Positions 12,383-21,496 are shown, counted from the first letter of the stretch. The stretch is 64,000 bases of DNA from Oceanithermus profundus DSM 14977 (GCF_000183745.1 NC_014761.1:1364001-1428000); one strand, 5' to 3'. Notes: generated from the letters alone by a model not told the origin. Numbers and translations: made by a program.

Positions 12383-13252
12383 TCAAGCGTAGCGGGCCTT
12401 CAGCAGGGTCGCCGCCTCCACCAACATAGCCAGCGCCTCGATTTCGACGGCGGTTCGCAGACCGCGCGCTTCCAGGTGCGGCACCACGACCTCGGTCGGC
12501 AGGTTGCCCACCAGATCGTCGCCGGCGAAGGGGCAGCCGCCCACGCCGCCCAGCGCCCCCTCGAGCCAGCGCACGCCCGCGTCCAGCACCGCGTCCACCT
12601 TGGCCCGCACTTCGTCCGGATCGGGGCGGCTGTGCAGGTGGGCCCCCAGGTCGGCCGCACCGTACGCGGCGGCGACGGCCGCCAGCACCTCGTGGATGCG
12701 CTCGGGCCCGGCCACCCCGTAGGTGTCGGCGACGGCGATGCGGCGGACGCCCAGCGCACGCAGACGGCCGACGAAGTCCACCACCGCCTCGGGGCTCCAG
12801 GGGTCGCCGTAGGGGTTGCCGAAGCCCATGGAGACGTAGACCACCAGCTCGAGCCCGCCGCTTCGCGCCCGCTCGAGCATCCGCTCCACCAGCGGCCACG
12901 AGTCCTTGACCGAACGGCGGGTGTTCTTCTGCTGAAAGGTCTCGCTGATCGAGAAGGGGTAGCCCACCGAGGTCAGGTTCTCCGCCGCCAGCGCCCGCTC
13001 CATTCCCCGCTCGTTGGCGACGATGGCCAGATAGTCGCGCCCGTCGGGCGGCGGCAGCAGCTTCAGCACCGCTTCGGAGTCGGCCATCTGCGGCACCCAT
13101 TTGGGCGAGACGAAGCTGGCCAGGTCCAGGTGGTCGAAGCCGGCGTCCAGCAGCTGGCGCAGGAAGGCGGCTTTCTCTTCGGTCGGGATGGTGCGGGCGA
13201 ACCCCTGCCAGGCGTCCCGGGGGCACTCGACGTAGATCACGCGTTCGGCCAC
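12383..13252 (-). CDS. mvaB: Hydroxymethylglutaryl-CoA lyase
   Basis: A 289-residue TIM-barrel enzyme that cleaves HMG-CoA to acetyl-CoA and acetoacetate, the last step of leucine catabolism. The N-terminal ECPRDAWQ with its metal and substrate Arg-Asp pair, the ASFVSPKWVPQMAD segment, the ADTYGVA strand end and the catalytic-loop Cys in GGVGGCPFAGDDLVGN are all present. The gene ends 1 base from the convergent pyrophosphatase-like gene and follows the carboxylase gene by 10 bases. The paired gene supports a role in 3-methylcrotonyl-CoA breakdown. Confidence 0.9.
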   Translation of the reverse strand: MAERVIYVECPRDAWQGFARTIPTEEKAAFLRQLLDAGFDHLDLASFVSPKWVPQMADSEAVLKLLPPPDGRDYLAIVANERGMERALAAENLTSVGYPFSISETFQQKNTRRSVKDSWPLVERMLERARSGGLELVVYVSMGFGNPYGDPWSPEAVVDFVGRLRALGVRRIAVADTYGVAGPERIHEVLAAVAAAYGAADLGAHLHSRPDPDEVRAKVDAVLDAGVRWLEGALGGVGGCPFAGDDLVGNLPTEVVVPHLEARGLRTAVEIEALAMLVEAATLLKARYA

Positions 13253-13262
13253 AACCCGTCCC

Positions 13263-14924
13263 CTACACCTGGAAGACGCCCGTCTTGAAGGGCGCTTCCG
13301 AGTCGTCCAGGCTCACCGCCTCGAGCGCCCGGATCAGGCGCTCGCGGGTCTCGTGGGGGAAGATAATCTCGTCCACCCACAGCCGCGCCGCGGCGTAGCG
13401 GGGGTCGAGGGTGGCGTCGTAGCGGCTCTTGATCTCCTCGTAGAGCCGCTCCAGCTCCTCGGCGCTCGGCTCCTGCCCCTTGCGCTTCAGCTGCGCCACC
13501 TCGAGCTGCAGGAGGGTATTCGCCGCCTGGGTGCCGCCCATCACCGCATACTTGGCGCTGGGCCAGGCGAAGAGCAGCCGCGGGGCGTAGGCCTTGCCCG
13601 CCAGCGCGTAGTTGCCCGCGCCGAACGAGCCGCCCAGGATGACCGTGATCTTGGGCACCACCGAGTTGGAAACCGCGTTCACCAGCTTGGCCCCGCGGCG
13701 GATGATCCCCGCCTCCTCCGAGGCCTTGCCCACCATGAAGCCGCTGACGTCCTGCAGGAACAACAGCGGAATGCGCATCTGGTTGACGTCGAGGATGAAG
13801 CGGGCCGCCTTGTCGGCCGCCTCGGCGTAGATGACCCCGCCCACCTCGATGCGGCCCTTCTTCTTGATGACGAGCCGCTGATTGGCGACGATGCCCACCG
13901 GGAACCCGCCCAGCCGTGCGAATCCGGTCACCAGCGTCTCGCCCCACTGCGCCTTGTATTCGTGGAACTCGGAGGCGTCCACCAGCCGCGCGATCACCTC
14001 GCGCACGTCGTAGGGGCTCTCCCCTTCCGGGTGCACCAGGCCGTAGAGGTCGCGGGCGTCGTAGGCCGGCGGCGCGGCCTCCTTGCGGTCCTGCGCCCAG
14101 CGGGCGCGCCGCGGCTCGGCGTAGAGGCCGGCGAGGGTGCGCACCCGTTCGAGCGCCGCCTCGTCGTTTGGCTCGTAGAAGTCGACCGTGCCCGAGACCT
14201 CGGCGTGCATCCGCGCCCCGCCCAGCTCCTCGGAGCTCACCTCCTGACCGATGGCCGCCTTGACGAGCGCCGGCCCCGCCAGGTAGAGGCCCGAGCCCTC
14301 GGTCATCACCAGGGCGTCGGTCATCACCGGCAGGTAGGCCCCGCCGGCCACGCAGTTGCCCATGATGGCGCTGATCTGGGGAATGCCCGCGGCGCTCATG
14401 CGGGCGTTGAGGTAGAAGATGCGGCCGAAGTCGTCCTGGTCGGGAAAGACCTCGTCCTGCAACGGCAGGAAGACGCCGGCCGAGTCCACCAGGTAGACGG
14501 TGGGAATCTTGTTCTCGAAGGCGATCGTCTGCGCCCGGATGACCTTCTTGGCGGTAATCGGGAAGAAGGCCCCGGCCTTGACGGTGGCGTCGTTGGCGAT
14601 GATCATCCACTCGCGGCCGTGGATGCGGCCGATGCCGGTCACGGTGCCGCCGCCGGGGGCCCCGCCCCACTCCTCGTACATGCCCCAGCCGGCGAAGGTC
14701 ATCAGCTCGTCGAAGGAGCTGCCCTCGTCCACCAGCCGGGCGATGCGTTCGCGGGCGGTGAGGCGGCCCTTTTCGTGCTGGCGCCGGATCGCGCGCTCCC
14801 CGCCGCCCTGGCGCAGTTCGGCCAGGGTCTCGCGGTAGGCGGTGATGCGGTCCACCCAGGCGCTGGCGTTGGCGCGGAAGGTCTCCGAAGCCCTGCCTTC
14901 GTCGTCGAGCGCGGTCGGGAGCAT
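13263..14924 (-). CDS. mccB: Acyl-CoA carboxylase beta subunit, probably methylcrotonyl-CoA carboxylase
   Basis: A 553-residue carboxyltransferase subunit with the N- and C-terminal crotonase-like halves of the family. Visible segments are the GRLTARERIARLVDEGSSFDE start, SAGVFLPLQDEVFPDQD, IMGNCVAGGAYLPVMTDA, LFLQDVSGFMVGK and the GAGNYALAGKAY region. The GVFLPLQ and Ala-Gly-Gly-Ala-Tyr features and the HMG-CoA lyase partner point to methylcrotonyl-CoA rather than propionyl-CoA. The biotin carboxylase/carrier subunit is not in the window. Start 14924 is fixed by a TATACT box 6 bases upstream (leaderless). Confidence 0.85.
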   Translation of the reverse strand: MLPTALDDEGRASETFRANASAWVDRITAYRETLAELRQGGGERAIRRQHEKGRLTARERIARLVDEGSSFDELMTFAGWGMYEEWGGAPGGGTVTGIGRIHGREWMIIANDATVKAGAFFPITAKKVIRAQTIAFENKIPTVYLVDSAGVFLPLQDEVFPDQDDFGRIFYLNARMSAAGIPQISAIMGNCVAGGAYLPVMTDALVMTEGSGLYLAGPALVKAAIGQEVSSEELGGARMHAEVSGTVDFYEPNDEAALERVRTLAGLYAEPRRARWAQDRKEAAPPAYDARDLYGLVHPEGESPYDVREVIARLVDASEFHEYKAQWGETLVTGFARLGGFPVGIVANQRLVIKKKGRIEVGGVIYAEAADKAARFILDVNQMRIPLLFLQDVSGFMVGKASEEAGIIRRGAKLVNAVSNSVVPKITVILGGSFGAGNYALAGKAYAPRLLFAWPSAKYAVMGGTQAANTLLQLEVAQLKRKGQEPSAEELERLYEEIKSRYDATLDPRYAAARLWVDEIIFPHETRERLIRALEAVSLDDSEAPFKTGVFQV

Positions 14925-14930
14925 GGCTTC

Positions 14931-14959
14931 AGTATATCGGTTTTGAAGCGCTCGGTCGA
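14931..14959 (-). promoter_or_regulatory. mccB promoter, leaderless type
   Basis: On the minus strand TCGACC (14959-14954), 17 bases, TATACT (14936-14931), then 6 bases to the ATG at 14924. It is divergent from the T-box/valS promoter. Confidence 0.65.
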
Positions 14960-14973
14960 TTTTTCGTTATACG

Positions 14974-15003
14974 TTGGGGCCCGCCGCGAAGCGCTGCTAT
15001 ACT
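14974..15003 (+). promoter_or_regulatory. valS T-box promoter
   Basis: TTGGGG (14974-14979), 18-base spacer, TATACT (14998-15003). Transcription would start just before the T-box stem I. Confidence 0.6.
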
Positions 15004-15004
15004 C

Positions 15005-15330
15005 GGAACAAGGCCTGCTCGGGAGGAGTAGGCGGCCCGCGCGGCTCCAGAGAGGGCCCCCACGGCTGGAAGGGGCCCGCCGCCGCACCGCCGAACGTCG
15101 CCCGAGGCGCCGCGGGAAGAACGGCCGCAAGGCTCAGTAGACCCCGCCGGGTGCGCCCGAGACAGCGCGAAAGAGTGCGTGGTCGGCTGCGCCGACCGGA
15201 GGTAGGAGGTAGGAAGCAGGGTCTTCCCCACTTCCCACGACCCACCTCCCGCATCCGGCGAAGCCCCACGAAGCGCGGTGGTACCGCGGGGAATCCTCCT
15301 CGTCCGCGCACGGACGCGGGGCTTTTTCTT
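15005..15330 (+). ncRNA. T-box leader (valine, specifier GTC)
   Basis: A tRNA-sensing riboswitch. Stem I: CTCGGG...CCCGAG base pairing, the GGAGGAGTA loop-E/AGTA motif, the distal AGAGAGGG and GGCTGGAAGG motifs, and the specifier in GAACGTCGCC with the valine codon GTC at 15097-15099. The T-box sequence AAGCGCGGTGGTACCGCG (15271-15288) carries the TGGT bulge (15279-15282), matching an ACCA-3' tRNA end with discriminator A. A terminator, CCTCGTCCGCGCACGGACGCGGGG plus TTTTT (15297-15327), competes with the antiterminator. Uncharged tRNA-Val should favour readthrough into valS. The stem II/III zone contains a dispersed-repeat fragment. Confidence 0.92.
15191..15266 (-). repeat. Dispersed-repeat fragment inside the T-box leader
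   Basis: The reverse complement begins GGCTTCGCCGGATGCGGGAGGTGGG and continues with GTGGGAAGTGGGG. This is the same wording as the CGGCTTCGCCGGGAAGTGGG...GGTGGGAGGTGGG segment of repeat R at 659-697 and 6812-6854. Its ends pair as GGAGGT/ACCTCC, so it can fold as a separate arm. Confidence 0.6.
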
Positions 15331-15351
15331 GGCCCCCCACCGGAGGTACGC

Positions 15352-17952
15352 ATGAAGGAACTGTCCAAAGCCTACGATCCCCACCAGGTCGAGCCCCGCT
15401 GGGCCGAACGCTGGGCCGAGCGGCCCTTCGTCGCCGATCCGCACAGCGGCAAGCCCCCCTTCGTCATCGTCATGCCGCCGCCCAACGTGACCGGCGTGCT
15501 GCACATGGGCCACGCCCTTGACAACGCCCTGCAGGACGCGCTGACGCGTTACAAGCGGCTGCGCGGCTACGAGGCGCTGTGGCTGCCCGGCACCGACCAC
15601 GCCGGCATCGCCACCCAGGTGGTCGTCGAGCGGCTGCTGGCGAAGGAAGGCAAGACCCGTCACGACCTGGGGCGCGAGAAGTTTTTGGAGCGCGTCTGGC
15701 AGTGGCGCGAGGAGTCGGGCGGCCAGATCCTGGAGCAGCTGAAGCGCCTCGGCGCCAGCGCCGACTGGAGCCGCCTGGCCTTCACCATGGACGAGGCGCG
15801 CAGCCGGGCGGTGCGCTACGCCTTCGTCCGCTACCACCACGAGGGCCTGATCTACCGCGGCGAGCGCCTGCTCAACTGGTGCCCCCGCTGCGAGACGACG
15901 CTTTCGGACCTGGAGGTGGCCAACACCCCCACCCAGGGCACGCTCTACACCCTCGCCTACCCGCTCGAGGGCGGCGGCGAGATCCGGATCGCCACGGTGC
16001 GGCCGGAGACGATCTTTGCCGACGTGGCCATCGCGGTGCATCCGGAAGACGAGCGCTACAAGGACCTGATCGGCAAGAAGGCGCGCATCCCGCTGACCGA
16101 GATCTGGATTCCGGTGATCGCCGACGAGGCGGTGGAGCGCGAGTTCGGCACCGGCGCGCTCAAGATCACCCCGGCGCACGACCCGACCGACTACGAGGTG
16201 GGCCGGCGCCACGGGCTGCCCGAGCCGAGCGTGATCGACCTGGAAGGAAAGCTGGTTTCAGGGCGGGTGCCCGAGCGCTTCCGCGGCCTGGACCGCTTCG
16301 AGGCGAGGAAGGCCGTGGCGAAGGCGCTGGAAGAAGAGGGCTACCTGCGCGCGGCCGAGCCCTACCAGATCGCGCTGGCCACCTGCGACCGCTGCGGCAC
16401 CGCGGTCGAGTACGCCCTCTTCCCGCAGTGGTGGCTCAAGATGAAGCCGCTCGCAGACGAGGTGCTGCCCAAGCTGAAGGAAGGCGACATCAAGTTCTAC
16501 CCGGAGCGCTGGCGCAAGGTCAACATCGACTGGTTCGAGAACATCCGCGACTGGAACATCAGCCGCCAACTCTGGTGGGGCCACCAGATCCCCGCCTGGT
16601 ACTGCCCCGAGGGGCACGTGACCGTGCCCGAACCGGAGCGCTTCGACGAGGATCCCAAGGAGTGCGCCGTCTGCGGCAGCACCGAGCTCGAGCGCGACCC
16701 CGACGTCCTCGACACCTGGTTCTCCTCGGCGCTGTGGCCGCTCTCGACGCTGGGCTGGCCCGAGGACACCGAGGACTACCGCGCCTTCTACCCCACCAGC
16801 GTGCTGGTGACCGGCTACGACATCCTCTTCCTCTGGGTCAGCCGCATGGAGGTCTCGGGCTACCACTTCGACGGCCGCCGCCCCTTCGAAGCGGTGATGC
16901 TCCACGGCCTCGTCCTCGACGAGAAGGGCAAGAAGATGTCCAAGTCGAAGGGCAACGTGGTGGACCCGCTCGAGCTGGTGGAACAGTACGGCGCCGATGC
17001 GCTGCGCTTCGCCCTCATCCACCTGGCCACCGGCGGGCAGGACATCCGCTTCGACCGCCGCTGGGTGGAGATGGGCCGCAACTTCGCCAACAAGCTCTGG
17101 AACGCCGCCCGCTTCGTCTTCATGAACCGTGAGGGCTTCGAGGCGAAGACCGACGAGCCCACCCTGGCCGACCGCTGGATGGCAGCGCGGCTGCGCGAGG
17201 GCATCCGCAACATCACCCAGCTCTACGACGCCTACGAGCTCGCGCTCGCCAGCCGCGAGGTCTACCAGCTGGTCTGGAGCGAGTTCTGCGACTGGTACAT
17301 CGAGGCCGCCAAGCCAGCGCTGCGCGCGGGCAACGCCGCGACGCTGCGGGGGCTGGAGACGGCGCTCGAAGCGCTTTTGAAGCTCCTCCACCCCTTCATG
17401 CCCTTCGTCACCAGCGAGATCTACACCGCCCTCAAGCAGGACCCCGAAGCCGAGCTGGCGCTGGCCGGGTGGCCCGAGGCGGAGGCCTTCGCCGCCGACG
17501 AGGAGGCCCTGGCCGCCTTCAAGGTGCTCCAGGACGCGGTCACCGCCACCCGCAGCCTCCGGGCCGAGCTGGGCCTGCCGCCCCAGCAGGAGCTCACCGT
17601 CCACGCCGAGGGGCCGGGGGCGGCGGTGCTGCTCGAGAACGCCGACTTCTTCCGCTTCCTCGCCCGCGCCGAGGTGCAGGAGGGCCGGCCGGAGAAGGCC
17701 GTCAGCGCGGTCACGCCCCAGGTCACCGTCTGGCTCGAGCTCGAGGGGCTGGTGGACGTTGAGGCCTGGAAGCAGAAGCAGCAGAAGAAGGCCTCCGAAC
17801 TGGAGCGCCGCATCGCCGGGCTGGAGAAGAAACTTGCCAACCCCGGCTTCACCGAGCGCGCCCCGGCCGAGGTGGTCGAGCGCGAACGGCGCAACCTGGA
17901 GGAGGCGAAGAGCCAGCTCGAGCGCATCCGCGCGGTGCTGGCCCGCTTCTAG
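15352..17952 (+). CDS. valS: Valyl-tRNA synthetase
   Basis: An 866-residue class I synthetase that charges tRNA-Val and edits threonine. The HIGH motif is in PPPNVTGVLHMGHALDNA (near residue 43). The large CP1 editing domain lies at about 180-390. The zinc-like cysteines CPRCETTLSD, CDRCGT and CAVCGS are present, and KMSKSKGNVVDP is near residue 525. The anticodon-binding domain and a C-terminal arginine/lysine-rich coiled coil (from about 800) complete the family pattern. ATG 15352 follows GGAGGTACGC; upstream in-frame sequence is the T-box leader, which controls this gene. Confidence 0.97.
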   Translation: MKELSKAYDPHQVEPRWAERWAERPFVADPHSGKPPFVIVMPPPNVTGVLHMGHALDNALQDALTRYKRLRGYEALWLPGTDHAGIATQVVVERLLAKEGKTRHDLGREKFLERVWQWREESGGQILEQLKRLGASADWSRLAFTMDEARSRAVRYAFVRYHHEGLIYRGERLLNWCPRCETTLSDLEVANTPTQGTLYTLAYPLEGGGEIRIATVRPETIFADVAIAVHPEDERYKDLIGKKARIPLTEIWIPVIADEAVEREFGTGALKITPAHDPTDYEVGRRHGLPEPSVIDLEGKLVSGRVPERFRGLDRFEARKAVAKALEEEGYLRAAEPYQIALATCDRCGTAVEYALFPQWWLKMKPLADEVLPKLKEGDIKFYPERWRKVNIDWFENIRDWNISRQLWWGHQIPAWYCPEGHVTVPEPERFDEDPKECAVCGSTELERDPDVLDTWFSSALWPLSTLGWPEDTEDYRAFYPTSVLVTGYDILFLWVSRMEVSGYHFDGRRPFEAVMLHGLVLDEKGKKMSKSKGNVVDPLELVEQYGADALRFALIHLATGGQDIRFDRRWVEMGRNFANKLWNAARFVFMNREGFEAKTDEPTLADRWMAARLREGIRNITQLYDAYELALASREVYQLVWSEFCDWYIEAAKPALRAGNAATLRGLETALEALLKLLHPFMPFVTSEIYTALKQDPEAELALAGWPEAEAFAADEEALAAFKVLQDAVTATRSLRAELGLPPQQELTVHAEGPGAAVLLENADFFRFLARAEVQEGRPEKAVSAVTPQVTVWLELEGLVDVEAWKQKQQKKASELERRIAGLEKKLANPGFTERAPAEVVERERRNLEEAKSQLERIRAVLARF

Positions 17953-17963
17953 CGGCTGCGCTT

Positions 17964-17991
17964 CGAAAGGGGCCCGGCCGGGCCCCTTTCG
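17964..17991. terminator. Bidirectional terminator after valS
   Basis: A perfect 28-base palindrome, arms CGAAAGGGGCCCGG and CCGGGCCCCTTTCG, between the convergent valS and the unknown gene at 17993-18562. CCTTTC gives a modest T-rich end on both strands. Confidence 0.7.
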
Positions 17992-17992
17992 T

Positions 17993-18562
17993 TCAGCCGA
18001 AGAGCGTGAGCCGGGTGTCCTCGTCGTCGAGCCTGGGGGCCTCCATGATGCCCAGGATTCGCTGCACGTTGACGGTCACGAACTCGAAGGCCTGCCGCAC
18101 CTCGAGTTCGCGCGCCGGGGTGTCGCCGGCGAGGGCGTAGAGCTTGACGTCGAAAAGCGTCTGAAAGGGCTTGGCGCTCGCCAGGAAGTCGGACAGCCTC
18201 ACCCCTCCGGGTGTGACGAGGACGCCCACGAGCACGCAGCAGCCGAAGAGCAGCGCCATCCGCTGCTTCTTCACCGGCACGCCGGGGAGCTCCATCCGGT
18301 CGGGGCGGCCGCCGACGACCCAGAGGATCTCGCGCTTCTGGACCGCCAGGAAGTCGGCGGTGGCGCGCATCTCCTCGGCCCGCGGCGGGTGGTCGTACCC
18401 GGGGGCGTAGACGAGCACGCCCGTCATGGGAACGAGCGGGCGCTTGTCCTTGTTCAGGAAGGTGGCCGTGCCCCCGCCCTTGGGCAGGTGCATGGTTCCG
18501 TAGATGCGAAACTCGGCGGTGTGGACCCGGACCTCGGAGGGCTCGGTGGATCGGGCGTACAA
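17993..18562 (-). CDS. Conserved-looking protein of unknown function
   Basis: 189 residues; not recognised. The N-terminal half (HTAEFRIYGTMHLPKGG, LVPMTGVLVYAPGYDHPP) looks like a small beta domain. A hydrophobic stretch MALLFGCCVLVGVLV (about residues 101-115) follows, then a mixed C-terminal region (LSDFLASAKPFQTLFDVKLY). Start is taken as TTG 18562 because AGAGGTGA lies just upstream and a TACACT box is at 18581-18586. An internal start cannot be excluded. It lies downstream of the sugar-transport operon, but nothing links it to sugar uptake. Confidence 0.6.
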   Translation of the reverse strand: MYARSTEPSEVRVHTAEFRIYGTMHLPKGGGTATFLNKDKRPLVPMTGVLVYAPGYDHPPRAEEMRATADFLAVQKREILWVVGGRPDRMELPGVPVKKQRMALLFGCCVLVGVLVTPGGVRLSDFLASAKPFQTLFDVKLYALAGDTPARELEVRQAFEFVTVNVQRILGIMEAPRLDDEDTRLTLFG

Positions 18563-18591
18563 GGCATCACCTCTGGGGTCAGTGTACCGGG

Positions 18592-19023
18592 TTAAACCGG
18601 GAAGATGACCCCTTTCTTGAGGATGATGCAGGCGTAGAGCCGGGTCTCGCTGGTCGCCACGATGGCGTAGGCCTCGCGGGCGCGTTCGTAGTAGGCGAAA
18701 CGGTCGATGGCCGCCACCCGGGCGTCCTCGCCCGAGTCGGCGAGCACCGCGTCGAAGGCCTTCCAGATCTCGGGCTTCGCCGCCTCGCCGTTGTCCATGT
18801 ACCAGACGTTGGCGTCCGTGAAGGTGTCGAGCGGCATCAGCTCGAGAATCGCCTGCACGAGCTCGGGCGTGCCCAACCCGTCGGCGCGGATCACCGGCGG
18901 GCCCGAGGAGTGGGCCGGGTAGTTGCCGTCCACAATGGCGATCTCGTCGCCATGGCCCATCTCGGCCAGCGCGGCGAGCAGCTCGGGCGAAAGCAGTGGG
19001 GGGATTCCTTTGAGCATGGCCAT
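18592..19023 (-). CDS. fucU: RbsD/FucU family sugar mutarotase, FucU-like
   Basis: 143 residues. The sequence follows E. coli FucU nearly end to end: MLKGIPPLLSPELLAALAEM, GHGDEIAIVDGNYPAHS with the catalytic-region His residues, VIRADGL, the RFAYYERAREAYAIV segment and the final KKGV. FucU interconverts the alpha and beta anomers of L-fucose and can act on other sugars. It sits last in an rbsBAC-like operon, 11 bases after the permease, with AAGGAGGAG before the ATG. The transported sugar may therefore be fucose or a related pyranose rather than ribose. Either of two adjacent ATGs may be the start. Confidence 0.88.
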   Translation of the reverse strand: MAMLKGIPPLLSPELLAALAEMGHGDEIAIVDGNYPAHSSGPPVIRADGLGTPELVQAILELMPLDTFTDANVWYMDNGEAAKPEIWKAFDAVLADSGEDARVAAIDRFAYYERAREAYAIVATSETRLYACIILKKGVIFPV

Positions 19024-19034
19024 GGCACTCCTCC

Positions 19035-19982
19035 TTAGACCTCGCTGGGGCGGTTCTTGAGGCTGTCGATCATCACCGCCAGGAAGATGACCGCGCCCTT
19101 GAGGAAGCTCTGCCAGAAGGGCGGCACGTTGAGCAGGTTCATGCCGTTGTTGATCACGCCGATCAGCAGCACGCCGATGATCGTGCCCACGATCGTCCCC
19201 TTGCCGCCCATCAGCGAAGCGCCGCCGATGATCACCGCGGCGATGGCGTCGAGTTCGTAGCCCATGGCCGCGGTGGGCATCGCCGCGCCCAGGCGCCCCG
19301 TGAGCACCAGACCGGCGATGGCGCAGGAGACCCCCGAGACGATGTAGACGAAGTAGAGCACCCCGTGGGTGCGGATCCCCGAGAGCGCGGCGGCCTTGAT
19401 GTTGGAGCCGACGGCGTAGATGTTGCGCCCCAGCACGGTGCTGCGCAGCACCACCTCGGCCACCAGCGCGTAGAGCAGGAAGATCACGACGGCGACCGAG
19501 ATCGGACCGATCTGTCCGGCGCCGAAGAACTCGAAGGCGGGCGGGAAGTCGAAGATCGTCTTGCCGTCAGAGAAGACCATGGTGAGGCCGCGGGCCATGG
19601 CCATCGTCGCCAGGGTGACGATGAAGGGGGCCATGCCGATCTTGGTGATGGAAAACCCGTGGAAGGCCCCGACCGCGACGCCGAAGGCCAGGTTGATGAG
19701 GATCACCGCCCAGACCGGCACGCCGCCGTGCAGCATCAGCGCCATGAGCACCCCCGAGAGCGCGACCACCGAACCCACCGAGAGGTCGATGCCGGCGGTG
19801 AGGATGACGAAGGTCATGCCGATGGCGATGATGCCCTGGATCGAAGACTGCAGCAGGATGTTGAGCAGGTTGAACTTGGTCAGGAAGACGGGCGAGGTGA
19901 AGGCGAAGAAGGCCCCCACGGCCAGGAGCCCCAGGAAGACGATGAACTCGCTGCTGGACAAAAGGGATTTGTTCAACTTCAT
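19035..19982 (-). CDS. rbsC: Sugar ABC transporter permease (RbsC family)
   Basis: A 315-residue inner-membrane permease with about 8-10 hydrophobic helices. It has the family motifs GMTFVILTAGIDLSVGS and AVIIGGASLMGGKGT (EAA-like loop contacting the ATPase). The ending RPSEV is short and polar. It overlaps the ATPase gene by 4 bases and is followed by the mutarotase gene. Substrate specificity cannot be read from the sequence. Confidence 0.93.
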   Translation of the reverse strand: MKLNKSLLSSSEFIVFLGLLAVGAFFAFTSPVFLTKFNLLNILLQSSIQGIIAIGMTFVILTAGIDLSVGSVVALSGVLMALMLHGGVPVWAVILINLAFGVAVGAFHGFSITKIGMAPFIVTLATMAMARGLTMVFSDGKTIFDFPPAFEFFGAGQIGPISVAVVIFLLYALVAEVVLRSTVLGRNIYAVGSNIKAAALSGIRTHGVLYFVYIVSGVSCAIAGLVLTGRLGAAMPTAAMGYELDAIAAVIIGGASLMGGKGTIVGTIIGVLLIGVINNGMNLLNVPPFWQSFLKGAVIFLAVMIDSLKNRPSEV

Positions 19983-21496
19983 GACGCAGCCTCCCCCGGC
20001 GAAGCGGTTTGCAGGCAGTACCGGAGCACGTTCTCTTCGGTGATCGCGTCGCCCACCAGCTCGGCGGTGATGCGCCCGCCGGCCATCGTGTAGACGCGGT
20101 CGGCGCAGCCGATGACCTCCGGAAGCTCGGAGCTCACGAAGACCACGGCCTTGCCCTGGTCGGCCAGTTCGGCGATGAGCTTGTAGATCTCGAGCTTCGC
20201 CCCTACGTCGATGCCGCGCGTCGGCTCGTCGAGCAGCACCACCTCGGGATCGTTGATCAGCGCCTTGGCCAGGCAGACCTTCTGCTGGTTCCCGCCCGAG
20301 AGGTGGTAGACGTCCACGTCGATCGAGGGCGCCTTGACGCCCAGCTTGCGGCTGTAGGCGTCCGCGGCCCTGCGCTCCTCGGCCACCTGGGCGAAGCCCA
20401 TGCGCACGAAGCGGCCAATCTGCAGCGCCAGGTAGGTCTCGTTCTTCCAGATGGGCTGACCGAAGAAGAGGTTCTCGCCCTTGCGGTCCTCCGAGGAGTA
20501 GATCACCCCGGCGCGGGCGGCCTCCTGGGGGTGGCGGAAACGCACCGGCCGGCCGCGCAGATGCACCTCGCCCGAGCGCAGCGTCCGCGCCCCGACGATC
20601 GCCTTGAGCAGCTCGGTACGGCCCGATCCGAGCAGGCCGTAGATGCCCACCACCTCGGAACGGCGCACGTGAAAGTCGACGCCGTCGAGCACCGCGTCGC
20701 TGAGGCCGCGCGCCTCGAGCGCCACCTCGCCGGGGCGGTGGTCCCCTTTGTAGTAGATGTCCTGAAGGTCGCGGCCCACCATGCGGGCGACGATCGTCTC
20801 CTCGTCCGTCTCGGACGTGGGCGTCTCGACGACCGTGCGGCCGTCGCGCAACACGTGCACCCGGTCGGTGATCTCGAAGATCTCGTCGAGGTGGTGCGAG
20901 ACGTAGACGATGCCGATGCCCTGCTCCTGCAGCCGGCGGATCACCCTGAAGAGGTTCTCGATCTCGGGCCCGGTGAGCGAGGAGGTGGGCTCGTCGAGGA
21001 GCAGCACCCGGGCGTCGTAGGAAAGCGCCTTGGCGATCTCCACCGACTGCTTCACGCCGATGGGCAGGCCGCCCACGACCGCGCGCGGATCGATCTCCCC
21101 CATGCCGCTCGCCTCGAGGATGCGGGCGGCGTCGCGGTACAGCCGCCCCCAGTCCACGAAACCGCGCCGGCGCGGCAGCCGGTTGATGAAGATGTTCTCG
21201 GCGACGCTCAGGTGCGGGATCAGGTTGAGTTCCTGATAGACGATCGAGATGCCGGCGTCGAGCGCGTCCTTGGGGGTGCGGAACCGCACCTCCTCCCCGC
21301 GGTAACGGATGCGGCCGCGCGTCGGCGGAAAGACCCCGCCGATCAGCTTCATCAGCGTGGACTTGCCCGCGCCGTTCTCGCCCACCAGCCCCAGGACCTC
21401 GCCGGGGTAGAGGGTGAGCGAGACGTCGTCGAGGGCGACGACGCCGGGAAAGACCTTGGTCAGGTTGAGGGTTTCCAGTACGGGGGTGGGTTTCAT
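19979..21496 (-). CDS. rbsA: Sugar ABC transporter ATPase (RbsA family)
   Basis: A 505-residue double-cassette ATPase. The N-terminal cassette has Walker A GENGAGKST, an ABC signature region (GGLPIGVKQSVEIAKAL) and Walker B VLLLDEPTSSL. The C-terminal cassette has a degenerate P loop (GLLGSGRTELLKAI), the LSGGNQQKVCLAKAL signature and VVLLDEPTRGID, typical of the RbsA/XylG/MglA class. It is separated from rbsB by a 76-base gap containing a perfect palindrome. Confidence 0.95.
   Translation of the reverse strand: MKPTPVLETLNLTKVFPGVVALDDVSLTLYPGEVLGLVGENGAGKSTLMKLIGGVFPPTRGRIRYRGEEVRFRTPKDALDAGISIVYQELNLIPHLSVAENIFINRLPRRRGFVDWGRLYRDAARILEASGMGEIDPRAVVGGLPIGVKQSVEIAKALSYDARVLLLDEPTSSLTGPEIENLFRVIRRLQEQGIGIVYVSHHLDEIFEITDRVHVLRDGRTVVETPTSETDEETIVARMVGRDLQDIYYKGDHRPGEVALEARGLSDAVLDGVDFHVRRSEVVGIYGLLGSGRTELLKAIVGARTLRSGEVHLRGRPVRFRHPQEAARAGVIYSSEDRKGENLFFGQPIWKNETYLALQIGRFVRMGFAQVAEERRAADAYSRKLGVKAPSIDVDVYHLSGGNQQKVCLAKALINDPEVVLLDEPTRGIDVGAKLEIYKLIAELADQGKAVVFVSSELPEVIGCADRVYTMAGGRITAELVGDAITEENVLRYCLQTASPGEAAS

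Noticed and set aside
14929-16212. Long minus-strand frame opposite valS and its leader
   Set aside because: No domain features; it covers the T-box RNA and the valS catalytic core on the wrong strand.
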